Of a stretch of DNA of 64,000 bases, positions 30,411 to 39,748 are shown piece after piece. Under the pieces are notes generated by a model. It did not search any database and was not told the DNA's origin. It saw only the letters and a list, made by a program, of their open reading frames with translations. Each line of letters begins with the position of its first letter. Position 1 is the first letter of the stretch. This stretch comes from Myxococcaceae bacterium (GTDB lineage: Bacteria; Myxococcota; Myxococcia; Myxococcales; Myxococcaceae). Position numbers and translations under genes: made by a program. The DNA is taken from assembly GCA_016926755.1 (NCBI GenBank), contig JAFGNZ010000216.1, positions 1-64,000 on the forward strand, written 5' to 3'.

Positions 30411-31319
30411 TCACGGCGCGCCGGCACGTGCATCGCGCGCGGCGGCGTCCGGGAGCGTCATGTCCTCGGGCGTGAAGGCGAGCTGGCACTTGTCGAGCTT
30501 CGGCCCGCACACCCGATCCAGATCGCTCCGGGTGTCACAGCCATACCGGTCCGTGCAGGTGTCCGGCAGGAAGGCCCAGACGAACTGGAGCACGGTGTCC
30601 CGGCGGCCCGCTGGGAGCGCGGCGAGGAAGTCCTCCCGCCGGGACTCGAAGACGCGCGCCAGGTGGACGGTGTTCCCCTCCAGGCGCACGTGGCGCCGAT
30701 CGCCGATGAAGCGACGGGCCGCGTCGTTGAGCTGGGAGTCGATGAAGGCGGGCTCGAAGGGCGCGCCGTCCAGCAGCGGCCCGCCGCGGGTGCCCTGGAA
30801 GAGGGCGAGGTGGATGCGTGGATCCGCGAACTCCTTCTGGAGGATGCGGTGCTCCAGCGCCCACAGCGTCAGCCGCTGGCCTCCCACCGGCCACGAGCGC
30901 CCCCAGAAGAAGCGCCCCAGCCACGGATCCGCCACGCTCTCCAGGTAGGGGTAGTCGTCCACCACCGCCTGCAGCACCAGCGCGTGGTACGCGTTGAGCC
31001 AGTAGGCCAGCGCATCCTCCGGCTTGGGGAAGAGGTCCGGCCGCGAGCGTGGCGAGAAGGTGGCCAGCGCGCGAACGAAGGTGTCCAGCTCCTGGCGCGC
31101 CCGCCCCATGGCGGAGAAGTCCACGTCGCCGTCGGGCTTCACGTGCCGCAGCACGCGCGAGTAGCCGTTGTAGGAGAAGGGCGCGTCACCGCTCGGGACG
31201 AAGGCCGGCAGCAGGCCATGCACGTGGAGCACGCCGCCCACCGCGAGCACGGCGGGGAGCACGAAGGCGACCACCACGAGCAGGTAGCGGCGGCGCCGGC
31301 TGGGGGCAGGGGGTTCCAC
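30411..31319 (-). CDS. DUF547 domain protein, membrane-anchored
   Basis: A 302-residue protein with an Arg-rich N-terminus followed by a transmembrane segment (RRRRYLLVVVAFVLPAVLAV), then a DUF547 domain outside the membrane. Family phrases are ALAYWLNAYHALVLQAVVDD, LTLWALEHRILQKEFADPRIH and LHLALFQGTRGGP-like text (here IHLALFQGTRGGPLL). Four cysteines near the end (DTCTDRYGC, VCGPKLDKC) could form disulphides. The family has no established biochemical role. The GTG at 31319 follows GGGAG at good spacing; the open frame continues upstream only as a shadow of the Rieske gene. It is divergent from the Rieske oxygenase. Confidence 0.82.
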   Translation of the reverse strand: MEPPAPSRRRRYLLVVVAFVLPAVLAVGGVLHVHGLLPAFVPSGDAPFSYNGYSRVLRHVKPDGDVDFSAMGRARQELDTFVRALATFSPRSRPDLFPKPEDALAYWLNAYHALVLQAVVDDYPYLESVADPWLGRFFWGRSWPVGGQRLTLWALEHRILQKEFADPRIHLALFQGTRGGPLLDGAPFEPAFIDSQLNDAARRFIGDRRHVRLEGNTVHLARVFESRREDFLAALPAGRRDTVLQFVWAFLPDTCTDRYGCDTRSDLDRVCGPKLDKCQLAFTPEDMTLPDAAARDARAGAP

Positions 31320-31496
31320 GACACTCCCAGTGTAGACCACGAGTGTCCGGAACCGTGTACACGCGGAGGTGGGGACTGTGTACCTCGTGTCATGGGTCGC
31401 CAGCCCTGGGTCGGACACCTGACAAGCGGGTGGCTCGGACAGCGGGTCCCCAGGGGCCACGGGCGCCAGGGCGAGCAGTGGAAGTATGTTGCGGGC

Positions 31497-32543
31497 ATGG
31501 AGCCGATGCCCGACGTCACCCGCTTCTTTCACCCCGTGCTGCCTGCCCGCACGCTGCGAAAGAAACCGCTCCGTGTGGAGCTGGCGGGCCGCGCGTACGC
31601 GCTGTTCAGAGATGGAACAGGCAAGGCCGCGGCGCTCGCGGATGCCTGCCCGCACCGCTTCGCCCCGCTCTCCGCGGGGAGGGTGCGAAAGGATGGGCGG
31701 CTGGAGTGTCCGTACCACGGGTGGAACTTCGACGCCGAGGGCCGTGGCCGCAGCCCCAGCCAGCCGGACCTGAAGCGGTGCGACACGCGCGCCTTCCAGG
31801 TCGTCGAGCGCCACGGCTACCTCTGGCTGGCGGACCGGGACGCTCCGCTGTCGGCCTTCCCGGACTTCGTGCCGGAGGGGTTCGAGTTCACCGGCAGCTT
31901 CTCCATGCTCTTCCGCGCGCCGCTGCACGTGGCGCTGGACAACTTCAGCGAGGACGAGCACACGCCGTTCGTCCACACCCGCCTGGGGTGGGATGATCAT
32001 GACACGGGGGGCATCGAGTTCTCGGCGGAGAACCACGAGGACCGGACGGAGGTGCACTACCGCGCGCCCCAGCGCGCCAGCTGGCTCGTGAGGCTGCTGC
32101 TGCTGAAGCCCGGGGACTTCTTCCACAACGACTGGGTGACGCGCTTCGATCCTGTGCGCGCCGGCTACACCATCCGGTGGACGGGGAAGGCGGGCGAGCC
32201 GCGTCCGTTCACCCACCACTACGCGATCTTCATGGTGCCGGAGACGGCGCGCACCACGCGCTTCCATGTCTTCGCGTTCCTGAAGCTCCTGGACCCGCGC
32301 TACCGGCCCCTGCTGCCCGTGGTGAGCAGGGCCCACCGCGTGCTGGCCTGGTTCGAGGTCCGCGATGACGCGCTCTTCATCCCCACGGTGGCCGACACGC
32401 CGTACAGCATGAAGGGCATGCGGCTGGGCAAATACGACAAGCCGCTGATCCACCAGCGCAAGCTGCTGGAGCGCATCTACTTCGGCCAGGGCACGGAGGA
32501 GGCCGCCGCGCTTGTCTTCCTCGCCCAGAGTTCTGGGACTTGA
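31497..32543 (+). CDS. Rieske non-heme iron oxygenase
   Basis: A 348-residue oxygenase alpha-type subunit. The N-terminal Rieske [2Fe-2S] site is CPH (51-53) and CPYHGW (71-76). The catalytic mononuclear iron site is DNFSEDEHTPFVH (148-160), with the D..H....H pattern. Such enzymes hydroxylate or demethylate aromatic or other cyclic substrates using electrons from a separate reductase, which is not seen nearby. Length matches single-component-type vanillate demethylase/phenylpropionate-like oxygenases. The ATG at 31497 was chosen because the Rieske fold begins right after it. The 177-base divergent region to the DUF547 gene contains a GTGTACAC palindrome (31355-31362). Confidence 0.88.
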   Translation: MEPMPDVTRFFHPVLPARTLRKKPLRVELAGRAYALFRDGTGKAAALADACPHRFAPLSAGRVRKDGRLECPYHGWNFDAEGRGRSPSQPDLKRCDTRAFQVVERHGYLWLADRDAPLSAFPDFVPEGFEFTGSFSMLFRAPLHVALDNFSEDEHTPFVHTRLGWDDHDTGGIEFSAENHEDRTEVHYRAPQRASWLVRLLLLKPGDFFHNDWVTRFDPVRAGYTIRWTGKAGEPRPFTHHYAIFMVPETARTTRFHVFAFLKLLDPRYRPLLPVVSRAHRVLAWFEVRDDALFIPTVADTPYSMKGMRLGKYDKPLIHQRKLLERIYFGQGTEEAAALVFLAQSSGT

Positions 32544-32636
32544 AGTGCTGAGTTGGCACGTTCAACAGAGGCGAAGAGGCGAAGCCTCATCATACGGCCA
32601 ACAGAGGTGTTGGAGGCCTTACCGATACCGGCTCTT

Positions 32637-35282
32637 TTAAGGACTGATTTCTGCGAGGAACTCTACGACCTCGAGATTCTCTCGATCGGCGCTGGCCTCC
32701 ACGGTAAAGCGCGAACGCATACTGCGGGCACGCAGTTCCTCGATCCAGCCAAGTGCTCGTGCAGAAGGAACACGTCTCTGGAGCAGTGCAAAATACAGAT
32801 ACGTATATTCGTCGGCGAGTCGCGTCGCAAAGGTGATCGGGTCGTCCGAGTTGATCGAGACGAGCAGTTCCGAATGATCCCTGTCTGGAATAGCGCTGTC
32901 TTGCGCCACTCCGCCGGGCATTAGCCAGCGCTCCGCGAACTGGAATACAGGGTGCTCCTCTAGGCCGGTGAGATCTCCGATAAGGAGATTGCTGGACGGG
33001 TTCATTTCTACTGTGATTTCCAATCTGGCCAACTCGCTGTGCAGCCAGCGCTGCACCTCCTGAAGGAAGTCTAGCTCCGCGTCGTCGACCCGCACCTCTA
33101 CTGATTGTTGCCCTCTACGGAAGATATTGGGGTCGGTGAGGTACCAGGAAAGTGGATCACCTGTGCCCTGGAATCGGCCATCTGGAAAGCCGCGCTGAAA
33201 GAGCGCGCCGGGTTGAAGTCGACTGCGGCGAGCGAATGCCAACATGGCAAGGCTTGGGCCATCCCCATATATGCGCCGTGCCAAGCCCTCTGCTTCCGCA
33301 CGAACCCGTTCCACCCTTCCTGGATGGGCCGGGACATTCCCACTCCCGTACCGATCCAATTCCCAGAGCAGATCATCGAGGCGATCTTCGATGGTTTGCA
33401 CAACAAGAGTGGCTGAGTCTGCCCAGCGTCGCGGAGCAATGCCGAGGGCCAAGCCGTGACCAATACGGTCACCGTTCCGGAGCAGTCCAGCCTCGTACAA
33501 CTCGTGCACCCTGCGCACGCCTTCCACAAGCCGGGCAAACTCCTCTCCAACGTGACAGGTCAACCGCATTGGAGGAACGTTCCAGTGTGGCCTGGCTTGG
33601 AGCAGGACTTCCGAAGCATCTACCGAGGCTTGGCGAACCGATGAGAGCAAGTCCACCGTGGCCCAGGTAGGAATGGCCAACTCAGAGCTCGCGATGTCGA
33701 CCCCGCGGATAAGAAGGAGCAGTTCCGGGTGATATACTAGCGCCTGTCGGAGTGCGAGAACCTCACGCCTGCGGTCGCTAAACCATGAGCCGTAACGAAA
33801 CCCGCTAGCATCTTGGCTGGGATCCGCGTACAGCCGGTTCATTCCACGCGGTTGCTGCCGCTTGATGAAGTGGAACACTAGGCCAAGTTCCGGCTCCTGA
33901 CTGCTTGTTTTGGGATTAGGTTGCCATTGACGCCTTGCCCTAGCAAGCTGCTGCACTTCATTGCGGATGCCCAGCCATTGAGCTGGTGGAGCGGTACGCA
34001 TCTCTAGTGCGCCAAGACGTAGATCGACAGATTGGTGTCGCAACGCCGCCACATACTTCTGCTCGTCTAGAGGCCCGCGCAACGCGGAGAGTCGATCGTA
34101 AAAGCGCCGGAACCAGTCGAGGCCGGAGGTTCCCGGCTCTTGGACAAGATAGGCATGCGCGAGGCAGCGGACGCGCTCATACTGCCAGAAGATCTCGGCA
34201 AATCCCACATCCGAGGAGCCCTCGCCGAGAAGGTAATGGATCGCACGTGACGCGAAGAGAGTCTCGCAGCATGCGCCGCCCGGCTGGGGTTGAAGCCATG
34301 TGGACAGGGGATCCGCGCGAAAGAGGTCATCGTATTCCTGCAGAGGCATTCTCCCTGCATCATCGGAGAGCAGCATGTAGAGCCGTTGCGCGTCCACGAA
34401 TGAAGGGGCCGGACCCGTCCCTGCCAAATCTGCCAGCACTCTGTGGCACAACTGGAGCGCCAGTTGTGCTCCTTCCGGCCAATCAAGGTGTTCGCAGATT
34501 TGATGCATTTCTCCATACGAGAATGAGCTGAAGTCTCCTGCGAAAGCCGTCAACTCGCGGGCGCGGAGAAACGAGGCGAGGAAGAGGCGGCAAATGGCGG
34601 CTGCAAGTAACTTCCCCGAGAAGGACGCTCCATCGCCGAACGGAACTTTATCGCCCGGAAGACCGGAGAGCGTCGGTTCACCACGAGCCAGCCATACCAT
34701 CCAGGTGCTCCAGAGCACTGGGAAGCCGAAGGCTGCACCAACATGTAGATGGTTATCCGCTACAGGTTGGTCTTGGAGCACTCGCCGAAGATGCTCTGTC
34801 GCAAGCGAAAGGTGATCCGCGGGAGGCCGTATCGAGTTGGGAGCGTATAGGGCCGAGATGATCAGGTCGCACGGCATCCGCAAGGAAAGCCACCGCCAGT
34901 GGGAGACACGCTCGCTGGTGCTCAATCCTGGCACAGAAGCATCGGTGTTGATGACGATGCGTACACCTCCCCGCTCGATATATCGCTCCGCAAGTTGGGT
35001 TAGGTACCGTGCGAGCGGCACCGTGCGTGAACCTGTAACCTCGGTGTCAACCGTCGCGAACCAGGTGCTATCTCTGAGCACTGCAAGATTAGCGAGGCTC
35101 ATCCCGTTGGCGCGCACGCGCAGGTGCTCCTCTAGCCCCGCAGCGAGCCTTGCGGTTGCCTGGTTCATGATTGCCATGTCAGTGCGAACCAACTGCGTCG
35201 TTCGCTCCTCATAGGCAAGCGCCGAGCTGAACGGCCATGCTTCGACCTCGGCGCGCAATCTGCTGTGCGGGATTTGAGACAT
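32637..35282 (-). CDS. rdrB: RADAR defence protein RdrB-like, divergent adenosine deaminase
   Basis: An 881-residue protein with all elements of the adenosine deaminase metal site. They are HxH at 178-180 (ADNHLHVGAA), HVGEEF from 577, DRIGHGLAL with GHG at 608-610, MNPSSN from 760 and SINSDDP at 809-815. Large insertions between these blocks make it more than twice the size of housekeeping Ada and match the RdrB component of RADAR. RdrB deaminates adenosine nucleosides/nucleotides, and RNA editing has also been reported, in phage-infected cells. The gene begins 19 bases after the rdrA-like stop. Third-position G+C is visibly lower than in flanking genes, consistent with horizontal transfer. 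The housekeeping alternative is unlikely given the size and the partner. Confidence 0.85.
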   Translation of the reverse strand: MSQIPHSRLRAEVEAWPFSSALAYEERTTQLVRTDMAIMNQATARLAAGLEEHLRVRANGMSLANLAVLRDSTWFATVDTEVTGSRTVPLARYLTQLAERYIERGGVRIVINTDASVPGLSTSERVSHWRWLSLRMPCDLIISALYAPNSIRPPADHLSLATEHLRRVLQDQPVADNHLHVGAAFGFPVLWSTWMVWLARGEPTLSGLPGDKVPFGDGASFSGKLLAAAICRLFLASFLRARELTAFAGDFSSFSYGEMHQICEHLDWPEGAQLALQLCHRVLADLAGTGPAPSFVDAQRLYMLLSDDAGRMPLQEYDDLFRADPLSTWLQPQPGGACCETLFASRAIHYLLGEGSSDVGFAEIFWQYERVRCLAHAYLVQEPGTSGLDWFRRFYDRLSALRGPLDEQKYVAALRHQSVDLRLGALEMRTAPPAQWLGIRNEVQQLARARRQWQPNPKTSSQEPELGLVFHFIKRQQPRGMNRLYADPSQDASGFRYGSWFSDRRREVLALRQALVYHPELLLLIRGVDIASSELAIPTWATVDLLSSVRQASVDASEVLLQARPHWNVPPMRLTCHVGEEFARLVEGVRRVHELYEAGLLRNGDRIGHGLALGIAPRRWADSATLVVQTIEDRLDDLLWELDRYGSGNVPAHPGRVERVRAEAEGLARRIYGDGPSLAMLAFARRSRLQPGALFQRGFPDGRFQGTGDPLSWYLTDPNIFRRGQQSVEVRVDDAELDFLQEVQRWLHSELARLEITVEMNPSSNLLIGDLTGLEEHPVFQFAERWLMPGGVAQDSAIPDRDHSELLVSINSDDPITFATRLADEYTYLYFALLQRRVPSARALGWIEELRARSMRSRFTVEASADRENLEVVEFLAEISP

Positions 35283-35301
35283 GCGAGGGAGCTTAGGGAT
35301 T

Positions 35302-38300
35302 TCAGTGGCCAGTAGGTTTGGTTCGCTTTACTTTCTGCGGCCCGCTGCGGGGCGGACGAGGCTTCCGCATCAGCACGACCCATGGATGTTTTTTTTGTTT
35401 ACGGTCAATTTGGTGCAGGAATTCCTTCACTTCGCCCCGGGGAATTCCCGACGAAGTCAGCCGCTCTTCGCGCATATGGAGCAAGCGAAGCCGCTTACGA
35501 GGGTCTTTTTCGAGTTCAGCTTGTGTAAGGCCCAGGAGCGCATTGACGCCTGCTAAGGAGAGCCCACATTCAGGTGCAGCCATCAAAGGTAGTTGTGCGA
35601 GCCATGCGTCAAAGAGTGACTGCCGGGCTTGGTGAACAGAATCTTGCCGACTGGAGAGTGACATAGTCGCCCGCTCCCAATCCTGTCGATTAGGCCCAAC
35701 ATGTAACTCTTCGTCTGGTGAACGCCTTGAGGAGAGGTCCTGAGTGGAACGCAGCAGCCAGTACGCGAGTGCGTCTACGTACTTCGCGCCCTCTCCACGT
35801 TCTCCGGAGGGATTGGTGCGCCTTACGGTTGTCACCATCTTGTTCCAAACTGGCTCCAGCAACTCGTTTTCCAGCAGAGTTGGCCAAGCTGGAACCATCC
35901 ATGGGGAGTATTCATAATTCCCGTATCGGAACACCGCGCCAGGCCATGGTTCGATCTTGGGGAACAGCATCGGCATGTCGTTGCCCTGTTGGTCCACCGT
36001 ATAGTCCCTTGCCATGCGGAGGATCACCTCGAGCATCGGATTCAGGTTTTTCTCCTCGCTTGAGGTCGCCCAGGCATGGAGTTCGGTTACGTCGGTTTGG
36101 AGATCGTTATTGGCCCACAACCGCACCGGTTGAATGCTTGGTCCAGAGTTCCTGCGCCTCGTGGGCAGTTGTTCCTTCCTGGTCAATCCTTCCAGAAGAC
36201 GAGGGTTGATCACCAACGATCCTCCTTCTTCCCGGATCGCGTTGTACAAGCGCTTATCGGCATTGCTCCAGTCCAGGGCGACCTGCCAGAGCGCAATCAG
36301 GGCCGGCGCACCCTCTCCCGAGATAGGCCTGAAGGAGCTAAGGGTCTCCGTAGCTCGGCGCAAGAAGGCGGGAGGCGCCGCCTCAAGCAATTTTCGCCGA
36401 TAAGGAGTGAGATAGTCTTGCAGGGACGCAGTTCTTGATCTCCCGATAATATGACTCAGCCAAGGAATGCGAATCCAATTGAGAGCTGTCTCGAAGCCCT
36501 CGAGAAGTTTGTCCGGCGCACGTCGCAGTTGCTGGGCCTCGATCATGCTTCCGAACTCATGCTCTGAGAACAACTCGTCGATCCGGTCGATCCAGGAGTC
36601 GCTATCGGAAGTGACCTTCTCGTTCAAAGGGATTGCCAGAAGGCGAGCACGACGTGCTTCTCGGAGTTTCATCTTCGCCTGGGCCCAGTTTTCGCCAAAA
36701 GCTGTGCGCAGGCCATGTAGAAGTTGATTGGCGACTGACGGCGGAAGCCCCGATTCAGGTGCGGCCATCAATCCTGCGCGCGAGAGTGCCCAGTCCGATA
36801 GCGCGGATTGTCGTGATGACTCGCTAGTTCTGGAGGCGAGCGCTGCGACACGATTGACCAGTTCCGGCCATTCAAGGAGCACATCGTAAGACTCGGGTTC
36901 CGAGGTTCGTGCTCCCTCGGCCCGAGGTTGTGGCTGCATCGGCTTGAAGCGCGGACCAGTCCCCACGCTGATCACGGCGGACAGGAAGTAGCGTGCAAGG
37001 TAATCGAAGAACGTAGGCCGCTCGCCCGAGAAGATTAGTCCAAGTTCCCAGGTTTCCTTCATCGCGTAGAGATCCTCGAACGATCCCCAATTGGGAATAG
37101 GCCAGGGTGCCACGACCTGACCTTTCTGGACCAGGACGCCGCTTCCATGGGCAAACACTGGCTCGCGCAGCCCCATGATGGCTGGTGAGTGAGTCCTGAA
37201 AGCACCATGGAGGTCATCCGCAGCGAAGTTGGTCGCTAAGATGAGGGCAGCGGTCGTCTGTGGATCGAGTTCCTTCCCCCGAAACGCTAGGCGGAACCGT
37301 TCGGGCACATCGAGAACCAGTTGCCACCCTTGAGTGCTCCGGTGAGTACTCCAATGCTGCCGGACTGGGGTCGCGACGAATCCATCCTCCACCCATAGCA
37401 ACCGAGTTCGATGGACCATCCGCTGAAGAGCGTTCACTATGTCAGGCCCCAGGGGGGCATTACGCAACGCAAACTGCCAGAAGGACTCCACGGCCGCAGC
37501 GGTTGGGTCCTCCTGGAGTTCGTGCTGCTTTGTTCTCTCGACAGCGAGTGCGAGTTCGCCGTAGAGATCCCACAGGGACCTGAGCCGTTCGGGCAGGGCT
37601 TCTCGTACTTGAGTTCCTTGATGGAGATAGTTCTGGAGCGACAGTACCCACCTCGGCTCCTCCCCTTCTCGGGAATGGATGGGGAGGCGCCCGAGCAAGT
37701 CCTTGAGTTCTGGCAATGCGGAGATCCGCTCCCCCTCCGGTAAAGGGGGCAGTGGGCACCTATGGCCTTGCGGAATCACTTTAGCATAGATCTCTAGCGC
37801 GAGCGTTTCAAGGCGAGCCTGATCGGTAGTTGGTACTCCCGTCCTGTCCAGTTGCACATCCCGGATCAACTCTTGCTTCATCATTTCGACGAAAAGAGCG
37901 CTGTGTCCCGTGAGCAGGAAAGCAAGCCGTGGATGATATAATGTCCTGATGACCTCCAAGAGGTGCGCGGAAAGCCGTGGATTCATGTCGGCGTCGTCGA
38001 CGGCAAGCAAGAACAGCGGCTTGGGCCCGGAGCCTTGGTAGGCGAGGCCGAGGTAGTCGTTGGTCAGCGCATCCATGAACTCGCGGAATACGGCCGGTAA
38101 GTCGAGTCTACGGATGTCCTCATTCAACTGTTCAAGGGCAAACGCCTCGGCGTCGAGCACTTTCTTGCGGGCATGCACGTTGCCGCCCCCGTGACTGGCC
38201 GCGACACGGACGAAGCTACGCCACAGTCGCAGCGAACTGGGCTCATCTGCTGCGGGGACGTGCCAGGGCAGCGCCCCAGATTTGCCGTGCTCGCGGCGTG

Positions 38301-38751
38301 GCCAGAGCGTGTGCACCACGCGTTCTAGGTTGCCTATCAAGAGGAACAAGAGATTTGTAGCCGCAGGTAGCGGCTGAAGGTCTGCTAGCCCCACAGGTAC
38401 GATTCGGTCCGAGGGATCGAACCAAGATTCAAAACCGGGGGGTGCTCGCCCATGTAGCAAGGTCTCCGAGTAGCCTGCCAGCAGTGTGAGTAGGAGCGCG
38501 GATTTGCCCGAGCCACGATTCCCATCAAGCAGCACGACATGGTTGGTGCGTGCTTCGTCGAGGGCAGGTAGGAACCGTCGTGACTCCGGAGGGATGAGTC
38601 GCCCTGGAGGGCTGGCCTTGGCCATCGCATGAAGGAGCGCTGCGGCCTGTTCACCGGCGGAGCGTTGCTCCGCTGTGAGGTGCTCCATATCCCGGATAGG
38701 GCCTGCCTCACGGCGAGGCTGGATTTCCGTCATTCCACGCTGCGGAGCCAT
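35302..38751 (-). CDS. rdrA: RADAR defence protein RdrA-like, AAA-type ATPase
   Basis: A 1149-residue ATPase upstream of the deaminase gene. Walker A is DGNRGSGKSALLLTLL (Lys at about 83), Walker B is PLFLLAVDDADMN (about 245-257) and a sensor-like strand LAFLLTGH follows. The rest is helical and long, as in the RdrA partner of RADAR, which forms a ring and cooperates with RdrB. Two C-terminal segments repeat each other (LMAAPESGLPPSVANQLLHG and LMAAPECGLSLAGVNALLGL, about 420 residues apart). The ATG at 38751 is six bases from GGGAG; the upstream ATG at 38757 touches it. Composition is less G+C-rich than the neighbours. No SLATT or Csx27-type accessory gene is visible. Confidence 0.82.
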   Translation of the reverse strand: MAPQRGMTEIQPRREAGPIRDMEHLTAEQRSAGEQAAALLHAMAKASPPGRLIPPESRRFLPALDEARTNHVVLLDGNRGSGKSALLLTLLAGYSETLLHGRAPPGFESWFDPSDRIVPVGLADLQPLPAATNLLFLLIGNLERVVHTLWPRREHGKSGALPWHVPAADEPSSLRLWRSFVRVAASHGGGNVHARKKVLDAEAFALEQLNEDIRRLDLPAVFREFMDALTNDYLGLAYQGSGPKPLFLLAVDDADMNPRLSAHLLEVIRTLYHPRLAFLLTGHSALFVEMMKQELIRDVQLDRTGVPTTDQARLETLALEIYAKVIPQGHRCPLPPLPEGERISALPELKDLLGRLPIHSREGEEPRWVLSLQNYLHQGTQVREALPERLRSLWDLYGELALAVERTKQHELQEDPTAAAVESFWQFALRNAPLGPDIVNALQRMVHRTRLLWVEDGFVATPVRQHWSTHRSTQGWQLVLDVPERFRLAFRGKELDPQTTAALILATNFAADDLHGAFRTHSPAIMGLREPVFAHGSGVLVQKGQVVAPWPIPNWGSFEDLYAMKETWELGLIFSGERPTFFDYLARYFLSAVISVGTGPRFKPMQPQPRAEGARTSEPESYDVLLEWPELVNRVAALASRTSESSRQSALSDWALSRAGLMAAPESGLPPSVANQLLHGLRTAFGENWAQAKMKLREARRARLLAIPLNEKVTSDSDSWIDRIDELFSEHEFGSMIEAQQLRRAPDKLLEGFETALNWIRIPWLSHIIGRSRTASLQDYLTPYRRKLLEAAPPAFLRRATETLSSFRPISGEGAPALIALWQVALDWSNADKRLYNAIREEGGSLVINPRLLEGLTRKEQLPTRRRNSGPSIQPVRLWANNDLQTDVTELHAWATSSEEKNLNPMLEVILRMARDYTVDQQGNDMPMLFPKIEPWPGAVFRYGNYEYSPWMVPAWPTLLENELLEPVWNKMVTTVRRTNPSGERGEGAKYVDALAYWLLRSTQDLSSRRSPDEELHVGPNRQDWERATMSLSSRQDSVHQARQSLFDAWLAQLPLMAAPECGLSLAGVNALLGLTQAELEKDPRKRLRLLHMREERLTSSGIPRGEVKEFLHQIDRKQKKHPWVVLMRKPRPPRSGPQKVKRTKPTGH

Positions 38752-38832
38752 CAACATCTCCCTTCGAAGAACTCTTCCCGCCCGCTGTTCCTACCAGGGC
38801 GTATTCCCGGGCCCAAGCCGATACCGATCCAA

Positions 38833-38871
38833 GTTGCACCCCACGCAAGATCCTGCTGCGAACGGTGCAAC
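38833..38871. promoter_or_regulatory. Inverted repeat upstream of the RADAR-like operon
   Basis: GTTGCACC (38833-38840) and GGTGCAAC (38864-38871) are perfect inverted copies 23 bases apart. They lie in the divergent region about 80 bases upstream of both rdrA and the F420-reductase-like gene. A dimeric regulator could bind them, but no regulator gene is adjacent. Confidence 0.35.
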
Positions 38872-38950
38872 ACACGCCCCACCCTGGGAGCGCTATATCT
38901 CCGCGCATCGAGAGGCCCTACAGGCCTTCATACCACTCAGGAGTGAACGC

Positions 38951-39595
38951 ATGAGCCAGAACCCTCGCATCGCCATCGTCGGCGCCGGCAACGTTGGCGG
39001 CAACCTCGGCATCCGTCTCGCCGGCAGCGGCTACTCCGTCCGCTTCGGCGTTCGGGGAGGCTCGGAGGTGAAGGACCTGCTCGCGAAGTGCCAGGGCCGG
39101 GCCGAGGCCTCGAGCGTGCCCGAAGCCGCCGCCTGGGCTGACGTCATCTTCCTCGCCGTCCCCGCCGGCGCCGCCCTGGAGGCCGCCCGTGCCATGGGTG
39201 AGCTCTCCGGCAAGGTCCTCGTGGACTGCAACAACCCGCTGAAGTGGGAGGACGGCCCCGTTCATACCCCACCCCCCGAGGGCTCCATCACCGCCGCGCT
39301 CGCCAAGGCCTTCCCCAAGGCTCGCGTGCTCAAGGGCTTCTCCACCTTCGGCGCCGAGTTCCACCTCGATCCGAAGATCGGGGATACGTCCATCGACGTG
39401 CACCTCGCCGGGGATGACGCGGAGGCCAAGGCGCTCGTCGCCTCCATCGCCACCCGCGCCGGCTTCACGCCCATCGACGTGGGCCCGCTGCGCAACGCCG
39501 CCCTGGTCGAGTCACTCGCCATCCTGTGGATCCACCTCGCCATGAGGGCCGGGCACGGTCGGCAGATCGGCTTCAAGCTGCTCAAGCGAGGGTAA
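38951..39595 (+). CDS. NADPH-dependent F420 reductase-like oxidoreductase
   Basis: A 214-residue Rossmann protein with IAIVGAGNVGGNLGIRLAGS at the N-terminus and the block VLVDCNNPLKWEDGP, then VLKGFSTFGAEFHLDP. This order is typical of the NADP oxidoreductase, coenzyme F420-dependent family (FNO-like), which also includes many non-F420 dinucleotide-binding proteins. Whether F420 is used here is unknown. The ATG at 38951 directly precedes the nucleotide-binding strand; the frame upstream to 38675 overlaps the rdrA 5' end and is a shadow. Its high G+C contrasts with the adjacent RADAR-like island, so it marks the right edge of that island. Confidence 0.8.
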   Translation: MSQNPRIAIVGAGNVGGNLGIRLAGSGYSVRFGVRGGSEVKDLLAKCQGRAEASSVPEAAAWADVIFLAVPAGAALEAARAMGELSGKVLVDCNNPLKWEDGPVHTPPPEGSITAALAKAFPKARVLKGFSTFGAEFHLDPKIGDTSIDVHLAGDDAEAKALVASIATRAGFTPIDVGPLRNAALVESLAILWIHLAMRAGHGRQIGFKLLKRG

Positions 39596-39601
39596 CCGGC
39601 C

Positions 39602-39748
39602 ATGGGCCTCCACCTGCGATCCACCCTCCGGCTGAACAATGGCGTGGAGATTCCGCGCCGCGCAGCCACGGGAAGGGCTGCGCACGAGCTGGGACCCGAC
39701 GGACGAGCCATGAGCCTCTCTGAATATCCAGTAAATCCTGGTTTCTAG
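39602..39748 (+). pseudogene. Possible aldo/keto reductase N-terminal remnant
   Basis: A 48-codon frame reads MGLHLRSTLRLNNGVEIPRR and then loses similarity. LNNGVEIPR is the typical N-terminal strand of aldo/keto reductases (usually followed by LGLGTW), so this may be the stump of a deleted reductase gene. It starts six bases after the upstream oxidoreductase stop. The phrase is short, so chance cannot be excluded. Confidence 0.35.

Noticed and set aside
31355-31362. GTGTACAC palindrome between DUF547 and Rieske genes as an operator
   Set aside because: An 8-base palindrome alone is too short to claim, and no regulator gene is adjacent.
32544-38950. Attachment-site repeats flanking the RADAR-like island
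   Set aside because: Only a 9-base chance match (CCGATACCG) occurs on both sides; no integrase, transposase or tRNA gene is present.
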